From NCBI RefSeq assembly GCF_003182595.1, contig NZ_PDNZ01000001.1, positions 1 through 64,000 of the forward strand: a stretch of 64,000 bases of DNA, read 5' to 3'. The position numbers were made by a program, and so were the translations under genes. Below are positions 19,476-29,341 of this stretch, one piece after another. Within the stretch, counting starts at the first letter, position 1. Each line of letters opens with the position of its first letter. The notes below the pieces were generated by a model. It was not told the origin of the DNA, made no database searches, and worked only from the letters and a program-made list of their open reading frames with translations. The stretch comes from Prosthecochloris marina (GTDB lineage Bacteria; Bacteroidota; Chlorobiia; Chlorobiales; Chlorobiaceae).

Positions 19476-20311
19476 GAAAAAATACCGGCCATTTCTTTTT
19501 CATCGTATTCCTGCTGTTCATTCAGCTGTTTACGGGGTGTGGCAGATCCGAAGAAGAGACGCAGTCCCAGCAGCAGCATATTGACTCCATGATGACCATT
19601 CTGACGCAGGTTCAGAAAAATCTCGGCAGGATTCAGCAAAAAGAGGCGGTTGTCGAAAAGCTTTCGTCAAACATCGAAAAACAGGAGGGCAGCAGTGTCG
19701 ATCAACTCGGCAAGGATATTTATGCCAGTATTCGTTTTATCGATTCTACCCTTGCAGCCAGCAGAAATCTGATTCAGAAGCTCGAAGAAGAAAACATGAG
19801 TTCGGCTTACCGCATAGAATCTCTCGATAATCTGGTTGCCGAGATGCGTAACACGCTCGAGGATAAAGACAGAGAGATCCGTGAACTCAAGGTAGAAGTT
19901 CAACAACTCGATGCAAGAGTGTCTGAACTGTTGGAGACAGTCGATGTCCTCGATGAGTTCATTCTCGAACAGGAAGATATTCTTTCCTACGCATACTATA
20001 TATCGGGGAGTTATGATGAGCTGACAGAAAAAGGGATTTTGTCGAAACCGGGTAGTCCTTTATCGACAATTTTCGATACCGACTACTATCTTGCGCAGGA
20101 TTTTGACGTTTCGCTTTTCAAAAGGATCGATATCACGGAGACAAGAGACCTTTATTTTAACAAGTCGGTAAAGAATCTAAGGATCATAACACCCCATACA
20201 AAAGGTTCTTATGAACTTGTCGGGGGCAGAACTTCTTCGTTGCTTCTTATCACGGATGAATCTGAATTCTGGAAAAAATCCCGCTGTCTTGTCATCGTGA
20301 CGGATGATTAG
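19457..20311 (+). CDS. Predicted lipoprotein with long coiled coil, unknown function
   Basis: A 284-residue protein. A charged start, a hydrophobic helix ([16 protein letters not shown]) and the lipobox LFTGC predict a lipid anchor at Cys28. Residues about 35-180 are rich in heptad-spaced Leu/Ile/Val with Glu and Lys (for example '[22 protein letters not shown]'), so a coiled coil is likely. A globular C-terminus ends '[21 protein letters not shown]'. No family was recognised. It overlaps the hydrolase gene by 19 bp and, tail to tail, the symporter gene by 20 bp. Confidence 0.7.
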   Translation: MGTMVVRKNTGHFFFIVFLLFIQLFTGCGRSEEETQSQQQHIDSMMTILTQVQKNLGRIQQKEAVVEKLSSNIEKQEGSSVDQLGKDIYASIRFIDSTLAASRNLIQKLEEENMSSAYRIESLDNLVAEMRNTLEDKDREIRELKVEVQQLDARVSELLETVDVLDEFILEQEDILSYAYYISGSYDELTEKGILSKPGSPLSTIFDTDYYLAQDFDVSLFKRIDITETRDLYFNKSVKNLRIITPHTKGSYELVGGRTSSLLLITDESEFWKKSRCLVIVTDD

Positions 20312-21782
20312 ATCGTAAAACGTATCTGTCGATAACCTTTGCCCCGATGCTGTCACCCCATACATTGATCGTTGTTCTGCAGCGGTCGAGGAACCAGTCG
20401 ATAGCAAGGATAAGCGATATCCCTTCAATAGGTAGGTTGACGGCTTTCAGCACGAGCACCATCGTTACCAGTCCCGCCTCGGGAATTCCCGCTGCACCAA
20501 CCGCTGCGAGTGTTGCAGTAAGAAAAATGATGGTGAGTTCAGGCGGTCCAAGAGTGATTCCGTTCATCTGCGCTATGAAAATAACCGCAACGGCTTCATA
20601 AAGTGCTGTTCCATCCATATTGATCGTTGCTCCGAGAGGAAGAACAAATCCTGCAGTACGTGGAGAAACCCCGTTTTTCTCTTCTGCACATTCCACGGTT
20701 AATGGCAGGGTCGCTGAACTCGAGGCTGTTGAAAATGCAGTCAGGAGTGCCGGGGTGGTGTTGTAAGCAAAGCGTCCCACGTCGGTTTTGCCGAAAAGTT
20801 TAAGAATAAGTGGTAAAATGATCATACTGTGGATCATCAATCCCGTAATAACGGTAAGAGCATATTTTCCAAGCTGGAGTAATTCAGGCAGGAAACCGGT
20901 AAAACCTCCTGCCTCACCAAGTCTACCGGCAATAAGGGCTCCAATGCCGACAGGTGCTGCATACATGGCGAGGTGAATGATTTTCATGATCGCTTCGTTA
21001 AGACCATTGAAAAAATCGATCACCGGTTTGCCTTGTTCACCAAGTGTCGATAGCACCGCACCAAGAAGAAGTGAAAAGGTTATAACAGGAAGAATGTCAT
21101 TTTCCGACATGGCTTTAAAGAGGTTTGCCGGGATCAAGCCGGTCAGTACTTCCTTCAAAATATCTGTTATGCCTCTTTGTTCTTGCATAAACCTCTCTGC
21201 CGGAAGCTTGTCGATGGCGATGCCTTTCCCCTTTCCCGTTAATGAAACAGGGTTGTTTTTGTTCTTTCTCCACGTTGAAACCTCGATGATGTTCCCTTCA
21301 TGCTGTGAGGTGATTTTGCCCGAGATATCGCGGTCGAGCAGGATTATGGAATAGGATGAAGAGTATTCTTTCGATAAAGAAACACCGTCAATGACGACGG
21401 TGTTCCCTGTAACGGTGTACGGAGCATCCTGTACGACGACGCCTCCGCGTGTTTCAATTTGCTGGGTTGTCGAAGCAAATTGTCCCGGATGAATGATTAT
21501 AACCAGCAAGATACCCGTCAGAACGGAAAGTGCGGTCGTCCCCAGGTAGTAGAAGATTGTTCTGAAACCAAGAGGGCCGAGCTTTCTTACATCTCCGAAC
21601 CTGCATATGCCGCTTATCATTGCTGCAATAATGAGCGGCATGACGATCATCATCAGGAATTTGATGAACAGGTGGCCGATAAAATGAACCTTCAAACCCG
21701 CTTCCGGATAGATTCCGCCAAGGAGAGAGCCTGCGACAATTCCGGCGACTATACCTGCAAGTAGTTTATTATTGTTTCGCAA
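20292..21782 (-). CDS. Dicarboxylate/amino acid:cation symporter (DAACS family) with an inserted domain
   Basis: A 496-residue membrane protein of the GltP/DctA family, importing glutamate, aspartate or C4-dicarboxylates with Na+ or H+. Family signatures include '[20 protein letters not shown]' (early TM region), the '[17 protein letters not shown]' hairpin, '[17 protein letters not shown]' and '[16 protein letters not shown]'. Normal members have about 400-430 residues. Here about 90 extra residues rich in beta-strand and charged residues (roughly 105-200, '[19 protein letters not shown]...') lie between early membrane helices, probably outside the membrane. It is convergent with the lipoprotein gene. 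Confidence 0.9.
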   Translation of the reverse strand: MRNNNKLLAGIVAGIVAGSLLGGIYPEAGLKVHFIGHLFIKFLMMIVMPLIIAAMISGICRFGDVRKLGPLGFRTIFYYLGTTALSVLTGILLVIIIHPGQFASTTQQIETRGGVVVQDAPYTVTGNTVVIDGVSLSKEYSSSYSIILLDRDISGKITSQHEGNIIEVSTWRKNKNNPVSLTGKGKGIAIDKLPAERFMQEQRGITDILKEVLTGLIPANLFKAMSENDILPVITFSLLLGAVLSTLGEQGKPVIDFFNGLNEAIMKIIHLAMYAAPVGIGALIAGRLGEAGGFTGFLPELLQLGKYALTVITGLMIHSMIILPLILKLFGKTDVGRFAYNTTPALLTAFSTASSSATLPLTVECAEEKNGVSPRTAGFVLPLGATINMDGTALYEAVAVIFIAQMNGITLGPPELTIIFLTATLAAVGAAGIPEAGLVTMVLVLKAVNLPIEGISLILAIDWFLDRCRTTINVWGDSIGAKVIDRYVLRSNHPSR

Positions 21783-22006
21783 CCTCTTGTATTATTATGA
21801 CTTTTTTGTGGTAACCCTGTATAATGAAAGTACCGTTTTTCTTATAATTTTTATATAATATGCCGGCGTTGGTAGATTACCGGGGTCGCGTCGTACACGT
21901 GTTGTAAAGAAAATGGACTTGGGAAATAGGCGATAGATCGATGAAACGAAAAGACTTATCTTTGTCTATCAGCGGTTTCCGTTTAACTAATCACTACTTG
22001 TAAACT

Positions 22007-23359
22007 ATGAAGATAACCATATTCGGATCGGGCTACGTTGGATTGGTAACCGGCGCATGTTTTGCAGAAGTTGGAAACGATGTGCTGTGTGTCGACATCG
22101 ACGAAGAAAAAATCAGTCGTTTGAAGCAAGGGGAGATACCGATTTATGAACCTGGTCTTGAGGATATGGCTGTTGACAATGCACGTGAGGGTCGTCTGCG
22201 GTTCACTTCCGATCCAGCTGAAGGTGTGGCTTTCGGGTTGTTTCAGTTTATCGCTGTGGGGACTCCGCCGGATGAAGATGGCTCAGCCGATCTTCGCCAT
22301 GTACTCAGTGTTGCCAAAACCATCGGCAGCAATATGGAAGATTACCGAATCATTGTCGATAAATCAACAGTACCGGTGGGAACGGCCGATTTGGTCAGTG
22401 AGCAGGTGAAATCAGCGATGGAGGAGCGGGGTGTTTCGATCGATTATGATGTCGTATCGAATCCCGAGTTTCTCAAGGAAGGTGACGCCATCAGCGATTT
22501 CATGAAGCCCGAGAGAATTATCGTCGGTGTGGATAATCCACGAACTAAAGAGCTGTTACGGAATCTCTATGCGCCGTTCAACCGGAGCCATGAACGGTTC
22601 ATCGCTATGGATGTGCGTTCAGCAGAGCTCACGAAGTATGCGGCAAATGCTATGCTGGCGACGAAAATCAGCTTCATGAATGAAATCGCTAATATTGCCG
22701 AGCGTGTCGGGGCTGATGTCGAAGCTGTCCGTCACGGAATCGGATCGGATTCGAGAATTGGATTTTCGTTTATTTATCCCGGCGTCGGTTACGGTGGTTC
22801 CTGTTTTCCGAAAGATGTGCAGGCGCTGGAAAAAACAGCGGTGAAATACGGCTATGATGCCAGGATACTGCAGGCCGTCGAGGCAGTCAACCATGACCAG
22901 AAAGTTTCGCTGGTGGATAAGATGAAGGGGCATTTCGGGAATGAGTTAAAGGGCAAGACCATTGCCTTGTGGGGGCTGGCATTCAAGCCGAACACCGATG
23001 ATATGCGTGAGGCTCCCAGCCGTAGAGTTATCGAGGAGCTATGGGCGGCCGGCGCATCGGTGCGGGCCTATGATCCGGTTGCAATGGATGAGGCTCGCAG
23101 GATCTACGGAGAGCGCGCAGATCTTAAGTTGGTTGAAACGTCGGAAGATGCTCTCAAGGGTGCAGATGCACTCGCAGTGGTCACAGAGTGGAGGGTGTTC
23201 CGGAGCCCGGATTTCGAGGTTATCAAGCAGGAGTTGAGCAGCCCGGTGATCTTTGACGGACGGAATATTTACAATCCGGACCTGATGGAGCAGCTCGGGA
23301 TTACCTACTATTCGATTGGGCGTATCCCGCGAGGTGAGGGATTGTCCCAGCAGCCATAA
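22007..23359 (+). CDS. ugd: UDP-glucose 6-dehydrogenase
   Basis: A 450-residue enzyme oxidising UDP-glucose to UDP-glucuronate with two NAD+, a precursor for exopolysaccharide or lipopolysaccharide sugars. It shows the Rossmann start '[23 protein letters not shown]', '[12 protein letters not shown]', '[11 protein letters not shown]', the catalytic cysteine region '[15 protein letters not shown]' and '[18 protein letters not shown]'. Length is typical. A 224-base AT-rich region upstream probably contains its promoter. Its 3' end overlaps the end of thiD on the opposite strand by 52 bp, an unusual convergent overlap. Confidence 0.96.
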   Translation: MKITIFGSGYVGLVTGACFAEVGNDVLCVDIDEEKISRLKQGEIPIYEPGLEDMAVDNAREGRLRFTSDPAEGVAFGLFQFIAVGTPPDEDGSADLRHVLSVAKTIGSNMEDYRIIVDKSTVPVGTADLVSEQVKSAMEERGVSIDYDVVSNPEFLKEGDAISDFMKPERIIVGVDNPRTKELLRNLYAPFNRSHERFIAMDVRSAELTKYAANAMLATKISFMNEIANIAERVGADVEAVRHGIGSDSRIGFSFIYPGVGYGGSCFPKDVQALEKTAVKYGYDARILQAVEAVNHDQKVSLVDKMKGHFGNELKGKTIALWGLAFKPNTDDMREAPSRRVIEELWAAGASVRAYDPVAMDEARRIYGERADLKLVETSEDALKGADALAVVTEWRVFRSPDFEVIKQELSSPVIFDGRNIYNPDLMEQLGITYYSIGRIPRGEGLSQQP

Positions 23360-24165
23360 AGGTGATGAAGAGGTCCTGCGCCATTACCCAGGATAAAGCT
23401 GGCTCCTGCTTGTAATGCTTCCTGGGTAAACTGCTTGCCTTTCCTGACGGCTTCGGAAAGGTCACAGCCTTTTGCGGTATATGCTGCTATGGCGGAAGAG
23501 AGAGTGCAGCCGGTTCCATGGTTATTTATTGACGAGACCCTTGGTGCAGAGAACCATTCACCTCCTTTTGCCGTCAGCAGGTAGTCTTTGCAGATATCAC
23601 CGGTCATATGTCCTCCTTTTACAAGAACTGCAGAAGTTCCTTTGTTCTTCAATGTTTCTGCAGTTTTTTCAATGTCGCTTCTTGTCGATGGGATATTTTC
23701 AGAGCCTGACAGCGTTGCAGCTTCAGCAAGATTGGGTGTGATAAGTTTTGCCAAGGGAAAGAGCTCTTCGATCATCGCGCTTTTCGCTTCGTCTGAAACA
23801 AGTCCGGTTCCGTCGGAAGATTTCAGTACCGTATCGACAATCACCGGTATCGAGGGAAGGCGCCGGAGGGTATCGGCAACGGTCCGGACCGTCGATGCTG
23901 ATGAAATCATGCCTATTTTAATTGCATTGATTGCTATGTCATCCGTGAGTACCTCGATCTGTTCCTTCACAAAAGATGCTGAAAGTGCTACCGAGTTAAA
24001 TACACCACGTGTATTCTGAGCGGTGACATCGGTTATGACGCTCAGACCGTAGCAGCCGAGAGCGGCAAAGGTTTTGAGATCCGCCTGTATCCCTGCTCCA
24101 CCGCTGCCGTCAGAACCCGCAATGGAAAGGACCGTGGTATAGTTTGTCTTTGTTATTGGAGGCAT
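23308..24165 (-). CDS. thiD: Hydroxymethylpyrimidine (phosphate) kinase ThiD
   Basis: A 285-residue ribokinase-fold enzyme that phosphorylates HMP and HMP-P for thiamine synthesis. Motifs: '[28 protein letters not shown]' at the start (part shown), 'LITPNLAEA', and '[16 protein letters not shown]' carrying the catalytic Cys/anion hole. The C-terminal about 20 residues extend into the 3' end of ugd on the other strand. It overlaps thiE by 13 bp, so the thiamine genes form one operon running leftwards. Confidence 0.95.
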   Translation of the reverse strand: MPPITKTNYTTVLSIAGSDGSGGAGIQADLKTFAALGCYGLSVITDVTAQNTRGVFNSVALSASFVKEQIEVLTDDIAINAIKIGMISSASTVRTVADTLRRLPSIPVIVDTVLKSSDGTGLVSDEAKSAMIEELFPLAKLITPNLAEAATLSGSENIPSTRSDIEKTAETLKNKGTSAVLVKGGHMTGDICKDYLLTAKGGEWFSAPRVSSINNHGTGCTLSSAIAAYTAKGCDLSEAVRKGKQFTQEALQAGASFILGNGAGPLHHLYGCWDNPSPRGIRPIE

Positions 24166-24779
24166 GACTGCATGTTTTGTATGAGTTCCGAGGTCGCTTT
24201 TCTGGGATCCGGTGCTTCAGCCACAGCGGAGATAACCGCAATTCCTGTCGCTCCAGCCCTGATTACTTCACCGGCATTTGAAGCTGTAATCCCTCCGATG
24301 GCTATAACAGGGATGGATATATGTCGGGAAACCTCGGTAATGCAGCTTGTCCCAAGCGGTTTGCCGGTTTTTTGTTTCGAGGAAGTTGGATAGATGTGCC
24401 CTAACCCTACATAGTTGCATCCAGCCCGGACTGCTTCTTCAGCCTCTGCGAGTGATGATATCGACATTCCAAGGATTTTGTTTTTGCCAAGAAGCTTTCT
24501 CGCCGGAGCAACTGGGAGATCTCGCTGGCCAAGATGAACACCGTCGGCATTGGCGGTAAGAGCAATATCGACCCGGTCATTGACGATAAATATGGCGTCG
24601 TAGACGCGGCAAAGTTTTTGTATGTCTACAGCCCAGTCGTAAAGAGCTGAGCCTGGCGCTGTTTTATTGCGGAGCTGAATCATGCGTGCACCGCCTTCAA
24701 GCGCTTTTTCAGACTGTTCTACAGGGCATGATGAGTTTGTTGCAGTTATATAGCAGAGGGTAGGGCGTTCTATTTGCAT
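24153..24779 (-). CDS. thiE: Thiamine-phosphate synthase ThiE
   Basis: A 208-residue TIM barrel joining HMP-PP with the thiazole phosphate. Canonical motifs are present: 'MIQLRNKTAPG', 'NDRVDIAL', 'ADGVHLGQRDLP', 'GMSISSLAEA', 'YVGLGHIYPTSSK' and 'IPVIAIGGIT'. It is flanked by thiD downstream (13-bp overlap) and a second ThiE-like gene immediately upstream with no gap, so the three are translationally coupled. Confidence 0.95.
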   Translation of the reverse strand: MQIERPTLCYITATNSSCPVEQSEKALEGGARMIQLRNKTAPGSALYDWAVDIQKLCRVYDAIFIVNDRVDIALTANADGVHLGQRDLPVAPARKLLGKNKILGMSISSLAEAEEAVRAGCNYVGLGHIYPTSSKQKTGKPLGTSCITEVSRHISIPVIAIGGITASNAGEVIRAGATGIAVISAVAEAPDPRKATSELIQNMQSCLQ

Positions 24780-25412
24780 TTATTGATCGAGCACATTTTT
24801 AAAGTTTTCGAGCGTGACGGAAAGATTTTCCGAGATATGAAAAATCGACAGAGCGGCAATGCCATATGCACCGTGATCCAGACATTGCCGGGTGTTTGCC
24901 GGAGTGATACCTCCGATAGCGTAAACCGGAATAGAGACGTTTCGAGATACTTTTTCGAGTTTTTCAAGTCCCATGGGGGAGCCGTAACGCTTTTTCAGAG
25001 GAGTATCGAATACCGGGCCAAAGATGAGATAATCCGCTCCTTCCGCTTCTGCAGAAAGAGCACTTTGAAGGGAGTGGGTGCTCTTACCCAAAAGCATGTC
25101 GGGTGCAGCGGCATGGACCTTTCCAAGGGGAGTGCTGTTTTCGGGAAAATGTGTTCCGTCTGCACCTGTTGCAAGGGTTATGTCGAATCGCTCATTGAGG
25201 AAAAGCAGGGAGTTACTGTCATGCATGAGGCTTTTCACCAGCAAGGTCATCTCATAAAGAGTTTTCGCATCGAGATGTTTTTCTCTGATTTGAACGATAG
25301 CTGGCAGCTGTGCTGTCAGCTGCCGGACAAGTGCCGGAAGTTCTTGTGCAGGGTAAGGACGCTCAGGGCTGTTGCTTACCATGTAAAGCCGGGGAAGAGT
25401 TCTTTTTACCAT
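24780..25412 (-). CDS. Second ThiE-like protein (TenI/ThiE family)
   Basis: A 210-residue paralogue of ThiE. It keeps 'VQIREKHLDAKTLYE', 'FLNERFDITLATGADGTHF', 'GKSTHSLQSA', 'DYLIFGPVFDTPLKK' and 'IPVYAIGGIT'. At the ThiE signature HLGQ.D it has HFPENS, and other positions differ, as in TenI-type proteins. In Bacillus TenI is a thiazole tautomerase, so the same role is plausible here. Alternatively it is a diverged thiamine-phosphate synthase. It is first in the operon. No TPP riboswitch (THI box) is visible upstream. Confidence 0.8.
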   Translation of the reverse strand: MVKRTLPRLYMVSNSPERPYPAQELPALVRQLTAQLPAIVQIREKHLDAKTLYEMTLLVKSLMHDSNSLLFLNERFDITLATGADGTHFPENSTPLGKVHAAAPDMLLGKSTHSLQSALSAEAEGADYLIFGPVFDTPLKKRYGSPMGLEKLEKVSRNVSIPVYAIGGITPANTRQCLDHGAYGIAALSIFHISENLSVTLENFKNVLDQ

Positions 25413-25532
25413 GCCCGGTTATTCTGTTGCATGTATTACGTTCTCACAATAATGATTTTTCGCTTATTTAAAAAAAGCCTTTGAAAATACATTACATTAA
25501 TGGATGAAAAGGTTCATCAAATACTGTAAATC

Positions 25533-26003
25533 ATGTCAGAAACCGAAGAAAGACTTTGCAACGCAGGGCTTGCATTGCCTGATATAGCCAATCCGGCAGG
25601 AATTTATGTACCGGCTTTGCGATTAGACAACCTTGTCTTCACTTCCGGGCAACTTCCTTTTGTAGAGGGGGTGCTGATGGAGCAGGGAGGAAGGGGAAAA
25701 GTAAATGAGATCAATCAGGCTCAGGCTGCAATTGCCGCTCGTGTGGCTGCGCTCAATGCTCTTGCTGCGGTAAAAAGTGTGGTACAGGATCTCGATAATG
25801 TTGAAAAGGTCTTGAAACTGACTGTATTTGTGGCAAGCGAGTCATTTTTTACCAATCAACACATTGTGGCAAACGGTGCTTCTGCCGTATTGTATGAGGC
25901 TTTTGGTGAGAATGGAAAGCATACTCGAAGCGCTATCGGTGTTTCTGAGCTTCCGCTTGGTGCAAGTCTCGAGCTCGAGCTGGTTGTTGGTTGTTCTTTT
26001 TGA
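25533..26003 (+). CDS. RidA/YjgF-family protein
   Basis: A 156-residue member of the RidA (YjgF/YER057c/UK114) superfamily, the longer variety of about 150 residues. The pattern '[10 protein letters not shown]', '[12 protein letters not shown]', '[11 protein letters not shown]' and the terminal '[20 protein letters not shown]' is characteristic. RidA proteins hydrolyse reactive enamine/imine intermediates from PLP enzymes. This subgroup ('[10 protein letters not shown]') often lacks the full RidA active site, so its activity is uncertain. It is divergent from the thiamine operon. Confidence 0.88.
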   Translation: MSETEERLCNAGLALPDIANPAGIYVPALRLDNLVFTSGQLPFVEGVLMEQGGRGKVNEINQAQAAIAARVAALNALAAVKSVVQDLDNVEKVLKLTVFVASESFFTNQHIVANGASAVLYEAFGENGKHTRSAIGVSELPLGASLELELVVGCSF

Positions 26004-26008
26004 TACTT

Positions 26009-26497
26009 TCATTTCCGTTTGGGATGGCTGAATAAAACAGTATCACCAAGGCTGATGCCATGCTCTTCAAACCAGCCGCTGTTAACCTCAAGAACGTACT
26101 TTACGGGTACATATGAACTATAAAAGGTAGTCGAGTCATTCACGGTTTTGGCGGTATGGATGGTTCGTATAACCTTATTGCTGTCAATGAATGCCATGTC
26201 AAGTGCAATAAAAGTGTTTTTCATCCAAAAACACCGTGTTGCACTATCGTTATAGATGAACAGCATCCCTTCATTTTTACCGAGTTGATTTCTCCACATC
26301 AGCCCTTTTTCTCTTGTCTTTTCTGTATCCGAAATCTCAGCAGTAATGTTGTGTCCCTGAATCGTTATCAGTGATTTTATTTTGGCAATTTCTTGTGAAT
26401 AAGACGAAATAAAATTCATGATAATTGTGATTAATATTGACATAATTAATGTTATTACCATTTTGTTTTTGGTTTTATTTTGTTTTGCTTTTTTCAT
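26009..26497 (-). CDS. DUF192-domain protein, membrane anchored or secreted
   Basis: A 162-residue protein. A Lys/Asn-rich start and a hydrophobic segment (MVITLIMSILITIIMNFISS) predict a signal peptide or anchor. The rest is a DUF192 domain: 'AEISDTEKTREKGLMWRNQLGKNEGMLF', 'RCFWMKNTFIALDMAFID' and 'VLEVNSGWFEEHGISLGD'. DUF192 proteins are small periplasmic beta-barrels of uncertain role. It is convergent with the RidA-like gene (5-base gap). The first 40 codons are very AT-rich, continuous with the skewed island upstream. Confidence 0.85.
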   Translation of the reverse strand: MKKAKQNKTKNKMVITLIMSILITIIMNFISSYSQEIAKIKSLITIQGHNITAEISDTEKTREKGLMWRNQLGKNEGMLFIYNDSATRCFWMKNTFIALDMAFIDSNKVIRTIHTAKTVNDSTTFYSSYVPVKYVLEVNSGWFEEHGISLGDTVLFSHPKRK

Positions 26498-26857
26498 TTT
26501 AAAATGTCAGTTTTTTGAGTAAATAAATGTTGGTGATTATTTATTTATTTTCTTTTATTAAAAGTTATTAGTTTAGTTTACTTCTGTTTTAGTTTATTTT
26601 GTTTTTATTCTTTTTAATCTGTTTTAAAAGTAATTTTTTTGTCATGTTTATTTGTTTTATTTGATGTTTTTATTGTTGTTTTTTCTTTTTTTTGTGCTGT
26701 GTTTTTTTGTTGTTTTATTTGATTTTTGTGTTTTGTTTTTGTGTATTTTTTTGTTGTTTTGTGTTCCTGAAAGAGAAGTGAATATTCAGTCGGGGGAGAG
26801 CAGTCCGGTGAGTTTGATGTTCTTTTTTTGGGTTTTTGCTTGTCTATAGGTAAAATA
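26498..26857. other. Strongly T-skewed AT-rich intergenic island
   Basis: About 360 bases whose plus strand, between roughly 26510 and 26770, is made mostly of T with scattered G and very little C or A. Many T-runs of 6-8 occur. Reading frames across it are low-complexity and are not genes. It lies between the divergently placed DUF192 and protease genes and must contain both their promoters. Composition differs sharply from both neighbours. Confidence 0.75.
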
Positions 26858-28552
26858 ATGAAGAATGAGGTTGCCTGCTTTTTATTTCTCTTCACAATAG
26901 ACGGTATACAACTTATTATGCCCCGGGTTTTACAGGTTATATTGATATTGGCAATACTGCTTTTCTGCGTTCTGATCGGCGGATTCTTCGGTATTCAGTT
27001 CAGCCAGAGGCATCACGGGGGAGCCTCTGATGCAATTTTCGGTCAGCAGCAGAAGAAAATTCATGAAGTTTTCAGCATAATTTCTGCTCTTTATGTCGAT
27101 GAAGTCGATGGAGGGGAGTTGGTTGATTCGGGAATTGAAGGGATGACGCAAGCTCTTGATCCGCATACGACATATTTGAAGGCAGACCAAGTCAGTGTTT
27201 CAAATTCGGAGTTTCAGGGTAACTTCGAGGGGATAGGTATCGAATTTGATATTGTACACGACACTCTCCTTGTTGTAACTCCGCTCGCAGGTGGTCCGAG
27301 TGAAACCGCGGGAATAAAAGCAGGGGACAGGATCGTTGCCATAGACACTCTTTCTGCGATAGGCCTTTCTCCCATGGATGTGCTGAACAGGCTGCGGGGA
27401 AAAAAGGGCTCGGTTGTCACGCTTAAGATTTACAGGCCTTATACCTCTCGAAACTTTACGGTCGATATTGTACGCGACAAGATACCGACCTACAGTGTTG
27501 ACGCGTTTTTTATGCTCGACGATATAACCGGATATATACGGATGAGCAGATTTGTGGCAACTACAGCTCATGAGTTCAGGGCTGCAATGGAAAAGCTGCT
27601 GGAACAGGGGATGCAAAAACTCATTGTCGATGTACGGGGAAATCCTGGCGGCTATCTGGACCAGGCGGTCGAGGTTGCCGACGAATTTCTTGGTGAAGGA
27701 CAGCTGATAGTGTATACGAAAAGCCGTAACGGAGGGCCTGATGAAATGCGCTATTCAGCAACCTCAGGTGGGCTTTTCGAGGGGCGTGAAGTCATGGTTC
27801 TTGCGGATAGAGGGAGCGCCTCTGCCGCTGAAATCCTTGCAGGCGCTCTTCAGGATAACGAACGGGCTATGATTGTCGGCGAGTTGACTTTCGGCAAGGG
27901 TCTGGTTCAGCGTCAGTTCGACCTGGATGATGGTTCTGCTGTACGTTTGACAATTGCACGGTACTTTACCCCTTCCGGTAGAAGAATACAGCGCGATTTC
28001 AGTCCCGGTAGTGAAGGCAGGGAGCAATATTATCTCGAAAGCCATGAAAGCAGGGATGGGGAGAAACTCTTTAGTGAAGCAGGAAGTTTAGAGGTTGATA
28101 GTGATATAGAAGGCATAACTGTTTTCAGACCCTCACAGGAGCTGTTCAAATCTTCGGGAGGTATCGTTCCGAATTTTTGGGTTGTAGAGCCTTCAATAAA
28201 TGAATTCTACAGTACGTTACTGACTATGGGGGTTCTGGATGAGACGGCATTGATGATTATCGATGATCCGTCAAGTTCTGTGCGAGGATTTGATGAAGAC
28301 GTTGATGGTTTTATCGATACCTATGCCGAGAATGAAAGAGCGGAAAGGTACCTCCGTGAAATTTGCAGTGAAAAGGAGATTGTTTTCAACGAGAAACAGT
28401 TCGCTGACGAGAAAGAAAGCATTCTCAGCTCGATAAAGTCTCGAATCGCCCGTCAGTTGTTCGGTATCAATGCTCAGATCAGGGTGCTTGCCGAGGAGTC
28501 AGATAAAATGCTGCATTTTGCCCATGATTATATTCGTCGTGATGCTGCATAA
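26858..28552 (+). CDS. S41 carboxyl-terminal processing protease (CtpA)
   Basis: A 564-residue periplasmic serine protease with an N-terminal signal/anchor helix ('VLQVILILAILLFCVLIGG'), a PDZ domain ('GIGIEFDIVHDTLLVV' to 'GIKAGDRIVAID') and the S41 core 'VDVRGNPGGYLDQAVEVADEF'. The catalytic Ser-Lys dyad lies in 'DRGSASAAEILAGAL' and 'LTFGKGLVQ'. An extra C-terminal region of about 130 residues follows. Such proteases trim C-termini of periplasmic proteins. The start is uncertain: ATG at 26858 has a weak AGG upstream; ATG at 26918 would place the signal helix right at the N-terminus. Confidence 0.92.
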   Translation: MKNEVACFLFLFTIDGIQLIMPRVLQVILILAILLFCVLIGGFFGIQFSQRHHGGASDAIFGQQQKKIHEVFSIISALYVDEVDGGELVDSGIEGMTQALDPHTTYLKADQVSVSNSEFQGNFEGIGIEFDIVHDTLLVVTPLAGGPSETAGIKAGDRIVAIDTLSAIGLSPMDVLNRLRGKKGSVVTLKIYRPYTSRNFTVDIVRDKIPTYSVDAFFMLDDITGYIRMSRFVATTAHEFRAAMEKLLEQGMQKLIVDVRGNPGGYLDQAVEVADEFLGEGQLIVYTKSRNGGPDEMRYSATSGGLFEGREVMVLADRGSASAAEILAGALQDNERAMIVGELTFGKGLVQRQFDLDDGSAVRLTIARYFTPSGRRIQRDFSPGSEGREQYYLESHESRDGEKLFSEAGSLEVDSDIEGITVFRPSQELFKSSGGIVPNFWVVEPSINEFYSTLLTMGVLDETALMIIDDPSSSVRGFDEDVDGFIDTYAENERAERYLREICSEKEIVFNEKQFADEKESILSSIKSRIARQLFGINAQIRVLAEESDKMLHFAHDYIRRDAA

Positions 28553-28610
28553 AAAGGATTATAAGTGAATTGCCAGGTATACGTTTGAGAAAAATCAAAA
28601 ACTTTTGCCT

Positions 28611-29267
28611 ATGTCTTTACTTGAGAAAATCCAGAGCAATACCTGCTCGATGCGCTTGCAGAAAGACTGGCTAAAAATCTACACTTGTCCCGTGCCTACA
28701 TCCGAGTTTCTTTCGTTTGTCGGTATTGCCGTGATGGATGTGCCGCAGCATAGTGTTCTGCATCTGCTCTACGATGTCGATGCCGCTACAGAATGGGTAT
28801 GGAAAACCGATGAGATGAAGATTCTCAAGGAACTGCCCGACAATCAGGGGAGAATCGTCTACCAAAGGGTGACGGCTCCATGGCCGATATCCGATCGTGA
28901 AATCATCAGCCGTTCTCAGGGGTACAAGGATGCCAAGACCTCCGAAATTTTTATTAAAATGACTGCTGAGCCGGATATTCTTCCTGAAAATGCAAATTAC
29001 GTCCGTGTTCGCCAGCTTGAAGGGGCCTGGAATATTATGCCCATCTCGGAAAACCGGTGCAGGGTTGTTTTTAGGCTGCATATCGAGCCCGGGGGAGAAA
29101 TTCCATCCTGGTTGGCCAATATAGCCGTGATCGATACCCCTTACAACACCTTGAACAATATGCGTGAAATGGTCAAGCGCGAAAAGTACAAAACGCCGAT
29201 CGAGGCACCGTTTTTGGATTCGCCTGAAAATATCGACCAGAACTATAAAGATTTTATTGTTGAATAG
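28611..29267 (+). CDS. START-like (SRPBCC) lipid-binding domain protein, copy 1
   Basis: A 218-residue protein resembling StAR-related lipid-transfer proteins. The START pattern is visible: '[37 protein letters not shown]', '[17 protein letters not shown]', '[14 protein letters not shown]', '[29 protein letters not shown]'. START domains bind one hydrophobic ligand in a deep pocket. No signal peptide is seen. ATG at 28611 is chosen over a TTG six bases upstream. A paralogue follows after 74 bases. The ligand is unknown. Confidence 0.8.
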   Translation: MSLLEKIQSNTCSMRLQKDWLKIYTCPVPTSEFLSFVGIAVMDVPQHSVLHLLYDVDAATEWVWKTDEMKILKELPDNQGRIVYQRVTAPWPISDREIISRSQGYKDAKTSEIFIKMTAEPDILPENANYVRVRQLEGAWNIMPISENRCRVVFRLHIEPGGEIPSWLANIAVIDTPYNTLNNMREMVKREKYKTPIEAPFLDSPENIDQNYKDFIVE

Positions 29268-29341
29268 GTTTTTTATTATGCTATTCTACAAGGGTTGTGT
29301 CGGGAGTAAAGGTTTGTCAATTTTACAAGAGTTGAAGTGCC

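Noticed and set aside
25413..25532. TPP riboswitch before the thiamine operon
   Set aside because: I looked for the THI-box core (CUGAGA and ACCUGAUC-like parts) and did not see it in the minus-strand leader.
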